A stretch of DNA of 64,000 bases. Source: Acinetobacter lactucae. GTDB lineage: Bacteria; Pseudomonadota; Gammaproteobacteria; Pseudomonadales; Moraxellaceae. Within the stretch, counting starts at the first letter, position 1; every line of letters starts with the position of its first letter. The position numbers and the translations under genes were made by a program. Positions 16,824 to 26,986 of the stretch are shown here, piece after piece. The stretch is taken from NCBI RefSeq assembly GCF_001605885.1, contig NZ_LRPE01000035.1:62001-126000 (forward strand), read 5' to 3'. The notes beneath the pieces were generated by a model. That model was not told the origin of the DNA, searched no databases, and saw only the letters and a list, made by a program, of their open reading frames with translations.

Positions 16824-19538
16824 TTACTCTTCTGACACATCGTCATTCGTAGAAACTGCATCTTCACCATCTACATCTGAAGTATCAACTTCTCCTTCGA
16901 GAAACTCTTCTTCATCTTCGACAGCTTCAATAGACACAACGCCTACTAAAGTTTCTTCTTCGCTTAAACGAATCAGACGTACACCTTGTGCATTACGACC
17001 AGTCATTGCAACTTCTGCTGCGCGAGTACGAACCAATGTACCGCCGTCAGAAATAAGTAACAATTCTTTGGTTTCATCAATAGACACTGCACCAACAAGC
17101 TCACCGTTACGTTCGCTTGTCTTAATCGCAATGACACCCTTACCACCACGTTTCTTGGTTGGGAAGTCATTTACAGGAGTACGCTTACCATAACCGTTTG
17201 CACTTGCACAAAGTACTTCACCTGTTTCAGGTACAACCACAAGCGACACGATACGGCTTACTAGATTTAAATCTGCTGAGTCTTCACTATCATCAGAATC
17301 ATCATTTTCAACATCTGCATCTTCTTCGCTTAAGATACTGCTTGCAAAGCTTACACGCATACCACGAACACCTTTCGCAGTACGCCCCATTGCACGCACA
17401 TCGGTTTCAGCAAAACGGATTGCCTTACCTTCGTTCGAGAACAACATGATTTGCTGATTACCATCAGTAATCGCAACACCAATTAAGGTATCTTCTTCAT
17501 TGAGCTCAATTGCGCGTAAACCATTTGAACGAATGTTAGCAAATTGTTCTAAATCAACACGTTTAACCGTACCTGAAGCTGTCGCCATAAATACGTAATG
17601 GTTTTCCGGGAACTCAGTCAACGGCAAGATAGCTGTTACTGTTTCATTCGCATCTAAAGGTAACAAGTTCACAATTGGACGGCCTTTAGCACCACGTGAT
17701 GCTTGAGGCACTTCAAACACGCGAAGACGATATACTTTACCTACATTGGTAAAGCACAGCACAGTCGCATGGTTTGAAGCCACAATGAGATGTTGAATAA
17801 AGTCATCATCTTTCATTGAAGTTGCAGACTTACCACGTCCACCACGGCGCTGAGCCTGATAATCTGAAAGTGGTTGAGTTTTTGCATAACCTGTTTGTGA
17901 AACTGTTAATACAACTTGCTCTTCAGGAATTAAATCTTCACGGCTAAAATCAATACGTGATTCAATAATTTCAGTGCGACGTCCATCACCATACTGTTGT
18001 AGTACAAGTGCTAACTCTTCACGAATTACAGCCATCAATAAATTGAAATCATTCAAAATTGCCGTAAGTTCAGCGATTTGACCTAAAATTTCAGTATATT
18101 CTGCATGTAATTTGTCTTGTTCAAGACCAGTTAAGCGATGTAAGCGTAATTCTAAAATTGCACCTACTTGCGTTGGCGATAAACGGTAAATTGAATCGGT
18201 TAGACCAAATGGACGATCTGGGTTTTCACCTTCGATTTCATCTGGACGAACAGAAATTGCGCCAGCTTTTTCAAGCAATGAAACGACACCACCACCTGCC
18301 CACTCACCAGCAAGCAAACGCTCACGCGCTTCAGCAGGGTTAGCAGAAGTTTTGATGGTTTCAATAATTTCATCTATATTGGCTAAAGCAACTGTTAAGC
18401 CTTCTAAGATATGACCACGTTCACGTGCTTTACGCAATTCGAACATAGTACGGCGTGTCACAACTTCTTGGCGGTGACGAATAAATGCCGCAATAATATC
18501 TTTCAGATTCATCAATTTTGGTTGTCCATTGTCTAGACAAACCATGTTGATGCTGAATGAGTTTTCAAGCTGGGTATTTAAGAATAAGTTATTTACAACG
18601 ACTTCAGCGTTTTCACCGCGTTTCAAGTCAATTGCAATACGCATACCTTCTTTATCAGATTCATCACGAAGTTCTGAAATACCTTCAAGTTTTTTCTCTT
18701 TCACTAACTCGGCAATACGTTCAATAACTCTTGCTTTGTTTACTTGGTATGGAATTTCAGTAAAGACGATGGTTGTACGACCTGTCTTTTCATCTTCTTC
18801 GAAATGGTACTTACCACGAATGTGTAAACGACCTTTACCTGTACGGTAGGCATCAACAATGCCTGATTTACCGTAAATAATACCGCCTGTAGGGAAGTCA
18901 GGACCAGTAATGTATTCCATCAATCCTTCAATCGAGATATTCGGATTGTCAGCATAGGCCAAACATGCATTCACAACTTCTGTCATGTTGTGTGGTGCCA
19001 TGTTAGTTGCCATACCAACGGCAATACCAGCAGCACCATTAATTAACAAGTTAGGAACACGTGTCGGAAGCACTTCAGGAATACGCTCAGATCCGTCGTA
19101 GTTATCTTCCCAATCAACCGTGTCTTTTTCTAGATCTGTAAGAAGCTCGTGTGCAAGCTTGGTCATACGGACTTCGGTATAACGCATCGCAGCTGCGCTA
19201 TCACCATCAATCGAACCGAAGTTACCCTGACCATCTACCAATAAATAACGTAAGCTAAAGTCCTGAGCCATACGTACAATGGTTTCATAAACAGCTGAGT
19301 CACCATGAGGGTGATATTTACCGATTACGTCCCCAACAACACGCGCAGATTTCTTGTAGGCTTTGTTATAGTCATTGCCCAATTCGTGCATGGCATAAAG
19401 CACACGACGGTGAACAGGTTTAAGACCGTCTCTCACATCCGGCAATGCACGAGATACGATTACACTCATCGCGTAATCTAAATATGAATGCTTGAGTTCG
19501 TCCTCAATGGCAATCGGTCGGATTTCCGATACGCTCAT
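16824..19538 (-). CDS. gyrA: DNA gyrase subunit A
   Basis: A 904-residue gyrase A subunit, which breaks and rejoins DNA during supercoiling. The catalytic tyrosine is in AAMRYTE (about residue 120). The quinolone-resistance-determining region reads [17 protein letters not shown], with Ser81 (codon TCA at 19296-19298) and Glu85 in their sensitive forms. The GyrA box appears as QRRGGRGK (about residue 560). An acidic insert (about 735-753, Asp/Glu/Ser rich) interrupts the C-terminal beta-pinwheel, and the tail is also strongly acidic. Confidence 0.97.
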   Translation of the reverse strand: MSVSEIRPIAIEDELKHSYLDYAMSVIVSRALPDVRDGLKPVHRRVLYAMHELGNDYNKAYKKSARVVGDVIGKYHPHGDSAVYETIVRMAQDFSLRYLLVDGQGNFGSIDGDSAAAMRYTEVRMTKLAHELLTDLEKDTVDWEDNYDGSERIPEVLPTRVPNLLINGAAGIAVGMATNMAPHNMTEVVNACLAYADNPNISIEGLMEYITGPDFPTGGIIYGKSGIVDAYRTGKGRLHIRGKYHFEEDEKTGRTTIVFTEIPYQVNKARVIERIAELVKEKKLEGISELRDESDKEGMRIAIDLKRGENAEVVVNNLFLNTQLENSFSINMVCLDNGQPKLMNLKDIIAAFIRHRQEVVTRRTMFELRKARERGHILEGLTVALANIDEIIETIKTSANPAEARERLLAGEWAGGGVVSLLEKAGAISVRPDEIEGENPDRPFGLTDSIYRLSPTQVGAILELRLHRLTGLEQDKLHAEYTEILGQIAELTAILNDFNLLMAVIREELALVLQQYGDGRRTEIIESRIDFSREDLIPEEQVVLTVSQTGYAKTQPLSDYQAQRRGGRGKSATSMKDDDFIQHLIVASNHATVLCFTNVGKVYRLRVFEVPQASRGAKGRPIVNLLPLDANETVTAILPLTEFPENHYVFMATASGTVKRVDLEQFANIRSNGLRAIELNEEDTLIGVAITDGNQQIMLFSNEGKAIRFAETDVRAMGRTAKGVRGMRVSFASSILSEEDADVENDDSDDSEDSADLNLVSRIVSLVVVPETGEVLCASANGYGKRTPVNDFPTKKRGGKGVIAIKTSERNGELVGAVSIDETKELLLISDGGTLVRTRAAEVAMTGRNAQGVRLIRLSEEETLVGVVSIEAVEDEEEFLEGEVDTSDVDGEDAVSTNDDVSEE

Positions 19539-19853
19539 GCATACTCCTTCTTACAGATAGAAATTTCCATCTGCTTATATGTCTTGATCTTGCAAAAAAT
19601 TTAGTTCCGAAAACTGAACTAAAATCGAAAAAAATATAGCTGTATACTATAGCATAAAAGCACTTTGTAATGTGCGGAATCTACATCGCTAATCTAGCGA
19701 TATTTGTATAATTTAATTGCATATTATTCTTATCATATCGCTATAACGAGCATCTTCTCATCTTGGTAAAACTATGTGATTTTTATTCTATAAAAATCAA
19801 ACCTCAAATGAGCTAAAAGTCTCACTTATATATTTAAGAACACTACCCACAAT

Positions 19854-19886
19854 AAAAAAACCCCTAGTAAAAACTAAGGGTTTTTT
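19854..19886 (-). terminator. terminator after etfA
   Basis: Imperfect hairpin (AAAAAACCC.TAG / CTA.GGGTTTTTT) just past the etfA stop. The remaining 19.54-19.85 kb interval is the gyrA upstream region, with no gene seen. Confidence 0.75.
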
Positions 19887-19904
19887 AGCTTTAATCGATA
19901 AAGA

Positions 19905-20837
19905 TTAAAGTTTAGATACCAATTCAGGTACTACAGTGTTCAAATCACCAACTAACCAGTAGTCAGCAACACTGTTGATTGGCGCTTCTTCGTCTTTGTT
20001 GATTGCAACAATAACTTTAGAATCTTTCATACCAGCTAAATGCTGGATCGCACCAGAAATACCTACAGCAACGTAAAGGTCAGGCGCAACGATCTTACCA
20101 GTTTGACCAACTTGGAAGTCGTTAGGTACGAAGCCCGCATCAACTGCCGCACGTGAAGCACCTTGTGCTGCACCAAGCTTATCAGCTAATGGATCAAGTA
20201 CTTTATGGTAGTTCTCACCAGAACCTACCCCACGACCACCAGAAACGACGATGCGAGCCGCAGTTAATTCTGGACGGTCAAGCTTCACGATTTCTTCAGA
20301 TACGAAGTTAGAAATACCTGCATCTTTCGCTTCACTTACTGCTTCAACAGCAGCTGAACCACCTTCAGCAGCTACTGGATCAAATGCTGTACCACGAACT
20401 GTACCTACAATGATTGCTTCGTCAGATTGAACAGTTGCAATCGCGTTACCTGCATAGATAGGACGCTTGAATGTGTTCGCAGATTCAACAGAAATAATAT
20501 CTGTGATCATGCTTACATCAAGAAGAGCAGCAACACGTGGAAGAATGTTCTTACCAGTTGTTGTAGAAGCAGCTAATACGTATTTGTAACCTTTAGCCAA
20601 GTCAGCAACTAAACCAGCTACGTTTTCAGCTAATTGGTTTGCATAAGCAGCGTTGTCAGCAAGTAAAACTTTGCTTACACCAGCAACTTTAGCAGCAGCA
20701 TCAGCAACTGCTTGAGCACCAGAACCAGCAACTAATACAGTAATATCACCACCGATTTTTTGTGCTGCAGCAACAACGTTTAAAGTAGCACCGTTAAGTA
20801 CTTGGTTGTTGTGGTCAGCGATAACTAAAATACTCAT
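19905..20837 (-). CDS. etfA: electron transfer flavoprotein alpha subunit
   Basis: A 310-residue ETF alpha subunit, which with EtfB passes electrons from acyl-CoA and other dehydrogenases to ETF-ubiquinone oxidoreductase. The FAD-binding C-terminal domain is clear: [12 protein letters not shown] (about residue 199), [20 protein letters not shown] (about 245) and the [11 protein letters not shown] end. It follows etfB with a 17-base gap in the same operon. It is full length. Confidence 0.95.
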   Translation of the reverse strand: MSILVIADHNNQVLNGATLNVVAAAQKIGGDITVLVAGSGAQAVADAAAKVAGVSKVLLADNAAYANQLAENVAGLVADLAKGYKYVLAASTTTGKNILPRVAALLDVSMITDIISVESANTFKRPIYAGNAIATVQSDEAIIVGTVRGTAFDPVAAEGGSAAVEAVSEAKDAGISNFVSEEIVKLDRPELTAARIVVSGGRGVGSGENYHKVLDPLADKLGAAQGASRAAVDAGFVPNDFQVGQTGKIVAPDLYVAVGISGAIQHLAGMKDSKVIVAINKDEEAPINSVADYWLVGDLNTVVPELVSKL

Positions 20838-20854
20838 GATTTTATCCTTCCGTA

Positions 20855-21604
20855 TTAGATCACTTTCGCTTCATTTTTCAATTTTTCAACAAGCTCATCT
20901 ACAGATTTCACTTGTACGCCAGCTTTACGTTCTGCCGGAGCTTCAACTTTAACAGTTTTAAGCTTAGTACCAGCTGTAACGCCATAATCAGCAGGAGATT
21001 TGGTATCAAGTGGCTTCTTACGAGCTTTCATGATGTTAGGCAATGCTGCATAACGTGGCTCGTTCAGACGCAAGTCAGTTGTAATGATTGCTGGAAGTGT
21101 AAGTTCAACAGTTTGTAAACCACCGTCAACTTCACGAGTTACTTGTACTTTACCGCCATCAACTTTCACTTCAGAAGCAAATGTACCTTGACCAGCACCT
21201 AGTAAAGCACCAAGCATTTGACCTACTTGGTTAGAGTCATCATCAATTGCTTGTTTACCAAGAAGGATAAGTTCTGGTTTTTCAGCGTCAACAACACCTT
21301 TTAAAATTTTAGCAACTTCTAAAGCGCCAATTTCATCAGTAGTTTCAACTAAAATACCGCGGTCTGCGCCTAGAGCCATTGCAGAACGGATTTGTTCTTG
21401 AGCTTCTTTAGGACCTACAGAAACAACAACGATTTCTGATACTGTTCCTTTTTCTTTTAAGCGAACCGCTTCTTCCACTGCGATTTCACAAAATGGGTTA
21501 ATTGACATTTTTACGTTGGTAAGGTCAACCCCACTATTGTCCGGCTTAACACGAACTTTAACGTTGGCATCAACCACGCGTTTTACAGCAACAAGAGCCT
21601 TCAT
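20855..21604 (-). CDS. etfB: electron transfer flavoprotein beta subunit
   Basis: A 249-residue ETF beta subunit that binds AMP and docks with dehydrogenases. Family segments visible are [20 protein letters not shown] at the start, [16 protein letters not shown] (about 37), [20 protein letters not shown] (about 62), the recognition-loop region [17 protein letters not shown] and the lysine-rich end. It is the first gene of the etfBA operon. Confidence 0.95.
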   Translation of the reverse strand: MKALVAVKRVVDANVKVRVKPDNSGVDLTNVKMSINPFCEIAVEEAVRLKEKGTVSEIVVVSVGPKEAQEQIRSAMALGADRGILVETTDEIGALEVAKILKGVVDAEKPELILLGKQAIDDDSNQVGQMLGALLGAGQGTFASEVKVDGGKVQVTREVDGGLQTVELTLPAIITTDLRLNEPRYAALPNIMKARKKPLDTKSPADYGVTAGTKLKTVKVEAPAERKAGVQVKSVDELVEKLKNEAKVI

Positions 21605-22066
21605 GTAATCCTCGGCTGTTCTAGCAAAAGTAAATGTTGAGAAAAGTATATTAACTCTTCAATTAAAATTTTTTAGGTACCCTATCTTGCAATGTGTTTG
21701 GCATTTCGGTCAAGTCACAATTTTCTGGAACAGCACAAAAAAAATGAAATCATCAGTTCATAAAAAAATTTTAGCCTACTATTAGAAGCTATTTTATTCT
21801 TTTTAAACTCTATTTTATACATTGATTTTTATTATCTTTTTATCTTATTTAGCATATTAGCTAGAAACATAAGATTATGTTTAAAAACCTTAAATTCAAG
21901 GTTTTTTAGACTCAGTCGTCGACAAAATATGCAAAGATCAAAATGGTCAATTAGGCAGTTTTAGCTATTTCTCTTAAACAAAATTGTAAAAAAAGACAAA
22001 TGATCTCTACATTCCTCTAAAACTTCTCAATTTAATTATCTTTTTATTCGGTCTATTTTTTAACTT
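21605..22066. other. 462-base intergenic region
   Basis: The AT-rich stretch between etfB and xerC has no credible gene. Its only clear structure is a hairpin at about 21885-21909 (AAAACCTT / AAGGTTTT with flanking A and T runs), which could terminate xerC transcription about 160 bases past its stop. The etfBA promoter should lie in 21605-21750, but I could not assign convincing boxes. Confidence 0.5.
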
Positions 22067-22993
22067 TTAGTTTTTATGTGCCCTTGGATGAGCTTGATCA
22101 TAAACTTGCGCCAAATGATCGAAATCAATATGGGTGTAAATTTGTGTTGTAGATAAATTACTATGACCTAACATTTCTTGTACCGAACGCAAATCACCGC
22201 TACTTGATAACATATGGCTAGCAAAACAATGTCTGAGTAAATGCGGATGTAAATCGACATTTACACCAGCCCGTTGAGCTTGAAGCTTTACTCTTTTTTC
22301 GATTTGCCTTGGAGTGAGTGCTCCCCCTCGTAAAGAAATAAAGACAGAATCGTTTTGTTCGAAATGTCCTTTCCAAATTTTATAAACTTTCAGCCAATTC
22401 AATAGGCTTTCTTTCGCTTTTTTCCCGAACGGTACAATACGGGTCTTATTTCCTTTACCTGTAATACGTACCAGTTGACGATTAAAATCTACATCTTTAA
22501 CTGTTAAACCCTGCAATTCAGCCAGACGTAAACCACTTGAGTAAAGTAACTCGAGCATGGCTTTATCTCTTAACCATAATTGCTGATCAACTGGTTTTTC
22601 CGGCATAGGTTGATCTAATATTTGATTAACCGTTTCTATGTCGATCATACCTGGCAAAGGTCTAGGCTGACGTTTTAATTTAAAATCGTCAGTCGGATTA
22701 ATTTCTAAATATTTACCTTGTTCCGCCCATTTCATGAACTGACGAATTGAGGTGAGATGACGTTGCATACTACTTGAACTTAACTGATCCTGCTCAACAC
22801 GCTGGGCCAAATATTCTCTTAAATCTGAAGCTTCAATATTTCTTAAATCTAGTTGTTTGTGCTCGCAGAACTCAAGAAAGCTTTTCACATCTCTTTCATA
22901 AGCAGTAATCGTGTGCTCAGATTGATTCTGTATTTTTCTTTCTTTTAACCACATTGAGAGCAGCTGTAATGCAAAATCCAAATTGCTCTCCAT
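22067..22993 (-). CDS. xerC: tyrosine recombinase XerC
   Basis: A 308-residue site-specific recombinase that with XerD resolves chromosome dimers at dif. A SAM-like core-binding domain (about 1-95) precedes the catalytic domain. Active-site residues are visible: Arg156, Lys180, His251, Arg254, His277 and Tyr286 (STTQIYTHID). The ending DHLAQVYDQAHPRAHK is characteristic of XerC rather than XerD. In many gammaproteobacteria xerC directly follows dapF; here two genes intervene. Confidence 0.93.
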   Translation of the reverse strand: MESNLDFALQLLSMWLKERKIQNQSEHTITAYERDVKSFLEFCEHKQLDLRNIEASDLREYLAQRVEQDQLSSSSMQRHLTSIRQFMKWAEQGKYLEINPTDDFKLKRQPRPLPGMIDIETVNQILDQPMPEKPVDQQLWLRDKAMLELLYSSGLRLAELQGLTVKDVDFNRQLVRITGKGNKTRIVPFGKKAKESLLNWLKVYKIWKGHFEQNDSVFISLRGGALTPRQIEKRVKLQAQRAGVNVDLHPHLLRHCFASHMLSSSGDLRSVQEMLGHSNLSTTQIYTHIDFDHLAQVYDQAHPRAHKN

Positions 22994-23119
22994 TTATTTG
23001 CTCATTTTTTTGAGTGTACCAAAAACTATGTGATCATGAAAATTTGATATCGCACAACCTAATGATGAACTAATTTATATATTACAATTCACCTCAAGTA
23101 TTTGTCGGACCTTGCTGCC

Positions 23120-23743
23120 ATGACCACCATACTCATCCCTTATTTAATTGCGATTACATTACTTACGCTTACCCCTGGTCTAGATACAACTTTAATTATT
23201 CGTACAGCAACACTTGAAGGTAAATCTAAAGCATTTCAAGCAGCGGTCGGCATTAGCCTTGGCTGTATTGTATGGGGAATTGTGGTTGCCTGTGGTCTAG
23301 GTGCTTTGCTCATGGCATCTGATCTTGCTTTTAATATTCTAAAATGGATGGGAGCAGCATATCTCGCGTGGCTGGGTTTGAATATGATTTTAAAACCACG
23401 TAGCCAACTTGCAGACACACAAGAAAGTCATTCAAAACGTTCTACTTCAGAGAATTGGTTCATTAAAGGTTTTTTGGGTAACTTACTTAACCCGAAAGTT
23501 GGGATTTTTTATATTTCATTTCTTCCACAATTTATTCCGCCGCAAGCATCGGCTGTGACTTGGGTGATGGGACTGGTAATGATTCATGTGGTGATTGGAA
23601 TGTTATGGTCAACTTTATTAATTTTAGCCATGCAGCCACTGTCACGTTATCTAAAGCAACCTAAGTTTGTGAAATATATGGATCGGATTACTGGCAGTAT
23701 TTTTGTTCTATTCGCTTTGAAGTTGGCTTTGAGTAAAAAGTAA
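23120..23743 (+). CDS. LysE/RhtB-family amino acid exporter
   Basis: A 207-residue membrane protein with about six helices and the family's N-terminal signature (TLTPGLDTTLIIRTA) and GFLGNLLNPKVGIFYISFLP. LysE/RhtB proteins export amino acids or related metabolites; the substrate here is unknown. The frame can begin at a TTG at 23102, but the ATG at 23120 gives normal family length. It lies on the opposite strand to its neighbours, between xerC and the dapF cluster, and is divergent from xerC. Confidence 0.88.
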   Translation: MTTILIPYLIAITLLTLTPGLDTTLIIRTATLEGKSKAFQAAVGISLGCIVWGIVVACGLGALLMASDLAFNILKWMGAAYLAWLGLNMILKPRSQLADTQESHSKRSTSENWFIKGFLGNLLNPKVGIFYISFLPQFIPPQASAVTWVMGLVMIHVVIGMLWSTLLILAMQPLSRYLKQPKFVKYMDRITGSIFVLFALKLALSKK

Positions 23744-23753
23744 ATTTTAAAAA

Positions 23754-23776
23754 GCGTGCTGATAGATAGCACGCTA
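23754..23776 (-). terminator. terminator after the 23.8-kb hydrolase
   Basis: Perfect 8-bp inverted repeat (AGCGTGCT / AGCACGCT). On the minus strand it is followed by TTTTT, so it mainly serves the minus-strand hydrolase gene; the plus side lacks a T run. Confidence 0.75.
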
Positions 23777-23792
23777 AATAAGACTTAAAAAC

Positions 23793-24398
23793 TTACTTTA
23801 GTTTTTCTAAGTAGGTTTTTATTTGAACTGAAACTTCATCGGCATATTTTTCTGCTAATTGATGGTCCCCACCTTTAACAACATATAACGTCGAATTTTC
23901 AAACTTTTGATTTAAATATTGCCCCACCTGAACGGGGCTCACTGGATCGTTATCACCCCAGATTAATAAAGTTTCAATGTTTATATCTGATAAAAACTCT
24001 TCGTAGTTGGCATTGGTAGTAATAAACCAATCTGGATATTTTAAAAATGCTTGGCGATATGCTTCTCGCCAGTCTTGTACATTAAATCTTTCAAGGTTGA
24101 TTCCACCCGAAGTTGCAATCAAGACTAACCCTTTTATCAGTTGAGGTTTTTGCAACGCTGCCGCAACAGCAAAAATGCCACCCATTGATTGAGCAATAAT
24201 TACAGACTCATCATGAACTTGATCAAGCACATAGCTGGTTAGTTCTTCAAAATTTTTAACCTGAGGAGATTCTGGTGTATCCCCAAAACCGGGGTAACCA
24301 ATAATTTTTGTATGGTAATGTTGGGGTAATTTTTCAATTAAGGGATGCCAAAATTTAGTACTGCCTGATGCGCCAGGTAGGAAAATTAAATTATTCAT
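23793..24398 (-). CDS. alpha/beta hydrolase
   Basis: A 201-residue alpha/beta-hydrolase-fold protein. The oxyanion region LPGASGSTKFW is near the N-terminus, the nucleophile elbow is AQSMGGI (about residue 68), an acid may be in IWGDNDPVSP (about 150), and the histidine is in GGDHQLAEKY. Substrate unknown. The ATG at 24398 begins just before the first beta strand; the 21 codons upstream read as AT-rich leader. It lies about 100 bases downstream of dapF on the same strand. Confidence 0.82.
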   Translation of the reverse strand: MNNLIFLPGASGSTKFWHPLIEKLPQHYHTKIIGYPGFGDTPESPQVKNFEELTSYVLDQVHDESVIIAQSMGGIFAVAAALQKPQLIKGLVLIATSGGINLERFNVQDWREAYRQAFLKYPDWFITTNANYEEFLSDINIETLLIWGDNDPVSPVQVGQYLNQKFENSTLYVVKGGDHQLAEKYADEVSVQIKTYLEKLK

Positions 24399-24441
24399 AT
24401 TTTTATAAAGTAATAAAATTAAAAAATTATTGTACATATAA

Positions 24442-24488
24442 AAGAAAGCCTCTTTTATCACTTTAGCTGATGAAAAGAGACTTCTTTT
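24442..24488 (-). terminator. probable terminator after dapF
   Basis: Imperfect long inverted repeat (CCTCTTTTATC against GATGAAAAGAGA plus AAGAAAG / CTTCTTT flanks) between the dapF stop and the hydrolase gene. Confidence 0.45.
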
Positions 24489-24500
24489 TAGGTAATGAGA

Positions 24501-25346
24501 TTAACCTTGGAAATAACGTAGATCCAAACGCCCATCGTAAACATGAGTTGTTGGACCAGTCATCCAGACCACATCACCTTCTTGCCATTCAATTTGTAAC
24601 TTACCACCAGCAAGCTCAACTTCAACTGAGTTCGCAAGTAAGCCACGGCGCATACCACTTACCGCAGCAGCACATGCTCCTGTACCACATGCAAGCGTTT
24701 CACCGACACCACGTTCAAATACACGTAAACGCACATGCTTTTCATCAATAATTTGCATAAAGCCAGCATTAACACGCTCAGGGAAACGTTTATGTGACTC
24801 AACTTGTGGACCAATACCAGCAACATCTGCAGTTAATACGTCTGGAACAATAGTGACAGCATGAGGATTACCCATATTGACCACATCAATACTGATGTTT
24901 TGGTCGTTGGCTAACTCAAGTGTATATAAAGCTTCTGGTTGTTCAGCAATGAATGGAATTTCATTCGGCAAAAATTTCGGGTAGCCCATATTCACGCGAA
25001 CCCAACCATTTTGCCCCAGTTCAGGTTTTACAATCCCTGCTTTGGTTTGAACAGTAATACTCGTTTTTGTTGTTAAATGGCGCTCATGTACAAAGCGAGC
25101 AAAACAGCGTACACCATTACCACATTGTTCAACTTCAGAACCATCAGCATTAAAAATACGATATTTAAAATCCGCTTCCGGTAAATCTGGTGGTTCAACA
25201 ATTAAAAGCTGATCGAATCCGATGCCAAAATGACGATCGGCTAAGCGTTGAATTGTTTCTGTATCTAAATAGGCACGTTGGCTGATTAGATCAACCACCA
25301 TAAAGTCATTGCCTAGGCCATGCATTTTAGTAAATTCTAACAACAT
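24501..25346 (-). CDS. dapF: diaminopimelate epimerase
   Basis: A 281-residue enzyme that converts LL- to meso-diaminopimelate for lysine and peptidoglycan synthesis. Both catalytic cysteines are visible, in [13 protein letters not shown] (about 76) and in [11 protein letters not shown] (about 220), in pseudo-symmetric halves. It starts five bases after the lysA stop, so lysA and dapF form an operon in consecutive pathway steps. Confidence 0.96.
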   Translation of the reverse strand: MLLEFTKMHGLGNDFMVVDLISQRAYLDTETIQRLADRHFGIGFDQLLIVEPPDLPEADFKYRIFNADGSEVEQCGNGVRCFARFVHERHLTTKTSITVQTKAGIVKPELGQNGWVRVNMGYPKFLPNEIPFIAEQPEALYTLELANDQNISIDVVNMGNPHAVTIVPDVLTADVAGIGPQVESHKRFPERVNAGFMQIIDEKHVRLRVFERGVGETLACGTGACAAAVSGMRRGLLANSVEVELAGGKLQIEWQEGDVVWMTGPTTHVYDGRLDLRYFQG

Positions 25347-25351
25347 TTCAT

Positions 25352-26602
25352 TTACTCCTCAGGCAACAATCTTTCTTTTTCCCAAAGGGATTCAACTGTT
25401 TCACGCTCACGAATTAAATGAGCTTTGTCGCCTGACACCATCACTTCTGCGGCACGTCCACGTGTGTTGTAATTTGAACTCATTACAAAACCATAAGCGC
25501 CAGCGCCAAGAACAGCTAACAAGTCATTTTCTTTTAAAGCCAATGAGCGATCTTTACCAATGAAGTCACCGGTTTCACAGATTGCTCCAACGAGATCCCA
25601 AGTTTTTTCTTCAGTATCTGAACTTGGCACCACAGGTTGGATATCCATCCAAGCTTCATATAAAGCAGGGCGAATTAAATCATTCATTGCCGCATCAATA
25701 ATGGCAAAGTTACGGTGGCTTGTTGGCTTGAGCAAATCAACTTTTGTTAAAAGCACACCTGCATTTGCACTAATACTACGACCCGGCTCCATATAAACCT
25801 TGAGACCTAACTTTTCTAAAGCAGGTTTCATTGAGTTAGCATATTCTTCAACACTTGGCGGTGTTTCATCTTTATAACAAACACCCAAACCACCACCGAT
25901 ATCAATGTGTTTAAGAGTAATACTAAGTTTTTTTAGTTCCTCAATCATTACCATTACACGATCTAAAGCGTCAACAAACGGTTTAGTCTCGGTCAATTGC
26001 GAACCGATGTGGCAGTCAATGCCAATGATTTCAAGATTTGGTAAAGATGCAGCATATTGATAGGTTTCATAAACGGTATCACTAGGAATACCAAATTTAT
26101 TTTCTTTTAAACCTGTTGAAATATAAGGATGAGTTTTTGCATCTACGTCTGGATTTACGCGTAAAGAAATTGGCGCTTTTTTACCTAGACGAGCTGCAAC
26201 TTTTTGAAGACGGTCTAGTTCTGCATAAGACTCTACATTAAAGCAAGCAATGCCTACATTTAACGATGTTTCAATATCGGCTTCGGTTTTACCTAAACCA
26301 GAAAAAACAACTTTAGAGGCATCTCCACCCGCTTTCAAAACACGTGCAAGCTCACCACCCGATACGATATCAAAACCAGCACCAAGTTTTGCCAAGACAT
26401 TCAGAACAGCTAAATTCGAGTTAGATTTCACCGCAAAACAGATTTGATGATCAATAAAATCAAAAGCACGGTCCATATCTAAGTAATGTTTTTCAAAAGC
26501 TGCTTTTGAATAAACATACAAAGGTGTGCCAAATTGCTGTGCAAGCTGCTCCATAGAACATTGCTCTGCATGCAATACTCCATTAATGCGGGTGAAACTC
26601 AT
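25352..26602 (-). CDS. lysA: diaminopimelate decarboxylase
   Basis: A 416-residue PLP enzyme making L-lysine from meso-diaminopimelate. The PLP lysine is in CFAVKSNSN (about residue 58), followed by HIGSQ (about 199), the GGGLGVCY phosphate-binding segment, MEPGRSI and CETGDF, all in the family order. It lies 22 bases after the small lipoprotein gene and five before dapF. Confidence 0.96.
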   Translation of the reverse strand: MSFTRINGVLHAEQCSMEQLAQQFGTPLYVYSKAAFEKHYLDMDRAFDFIDHQICFAVKSNSNLAVLNVLAKLGAGFDIVSGGELARVLKAGGDASKVVFSGLGKTEADIETSLNVGIACFNVESYAELDRLQKVAARLGKKAPISLRVNPDVDAKTHPYISTGLKENKFGIPSDTVYETYQYAASLPNLEIIGIDCHIGSQLTETKPFVDALDRVMVMIEELKKLSITLKHIDIGGGLGVCYKDETPPSVEEYANSMKPALEKLGLKVYMEPGRSISANAGVLLTKVDLLKPTSHRNFAIIDAAMNDLIRPALYEAWMDIQPVVPSSDTEEKTWDLVGAICETGDFIGKDRSLALKENDLLAVLGAGAYGFVMSSNYNTRGRAAEVMVSGDKAHLIRERETVESLWEKERLLPEE

Positions 26603-26624
26603 GAATGTGTCCTTATTTCAAAGC

Positions 26625-26846
26625 TTAAGGTGAAGTTGTTTGGGTTGGGGCTGATGATTCAACTGGCTGTTCAGCCTGCTCATCCTGTTGCACAACTTGT
26701 TTCTGTTCTTTATTACGATAGAGCAAGTATTTCGCACGTTTGTCATAATTCGGATCAGAAGGTAGCTGTAATGCTCCTGACTGACCACAAGCGCTAAGCA
26801 AAATACTGCTGCTCAATAAACTGATGAGGCAAATGACACGACGCAT
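26625..26846 (-). CDS. lptM: LptM/YifL-type small lipoprotein
   Basis: A 73-residue predicted lipoprotein. The N-terminal hydrophobic segment ends in a lipobox LLSAC (cysteine about residue 19), followed by GQSGALQLP, matching the CGxxGPLxxP motif of the YifL/LptM family, which helps mature the LptDE lipopolysaccharide translocon. The rest is a Gln/Glu/Pro-rich tail. The position before lysA-dapF mirrors the yifL-dapF order in enterobacteria. The ATG at 26846 gives a proper signal; the frame opens 15 codons upstream. Confidence 0.82.
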   Translation of the reverse strand: MRRVICLISLLSSSILLSACGQSGALQLPSDPNYDKRAKYLLYRNKEQKQVVQQDEQAEQPVESSAPTQTTSP

Positions 26847-26938
26847 CTGAGCACCTGATTTAAACAATTCGATGCAGTATACCGTGATCATGCAGGCGGC
26901 TAAAGAGTAAACTTAAAGAGAAAAACAATATGCATAAA

Positions 26939-26963
26939 AAACGCCGGCTTTTCAGCCAGCGTT
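26939..26963 (-). terminator. terminator after the cycA-like gene
   Basis: Hairpin AACGC.GGCT / AGCC.GCGTT with one internal mismatch, followed on the minus strand by a run of T. It lies 24 bases past the permease stop. Confidence 0.82.
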
Positions 26964-26986
26964 TGATCATAACTAAATAAATTTAA

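Noticed and set aside
24470..24751. 93-codon plus-strand frame across the dapF 3' end
   Set aside because: His/Gln-rich antisense shadow of dapF, with no start signals.
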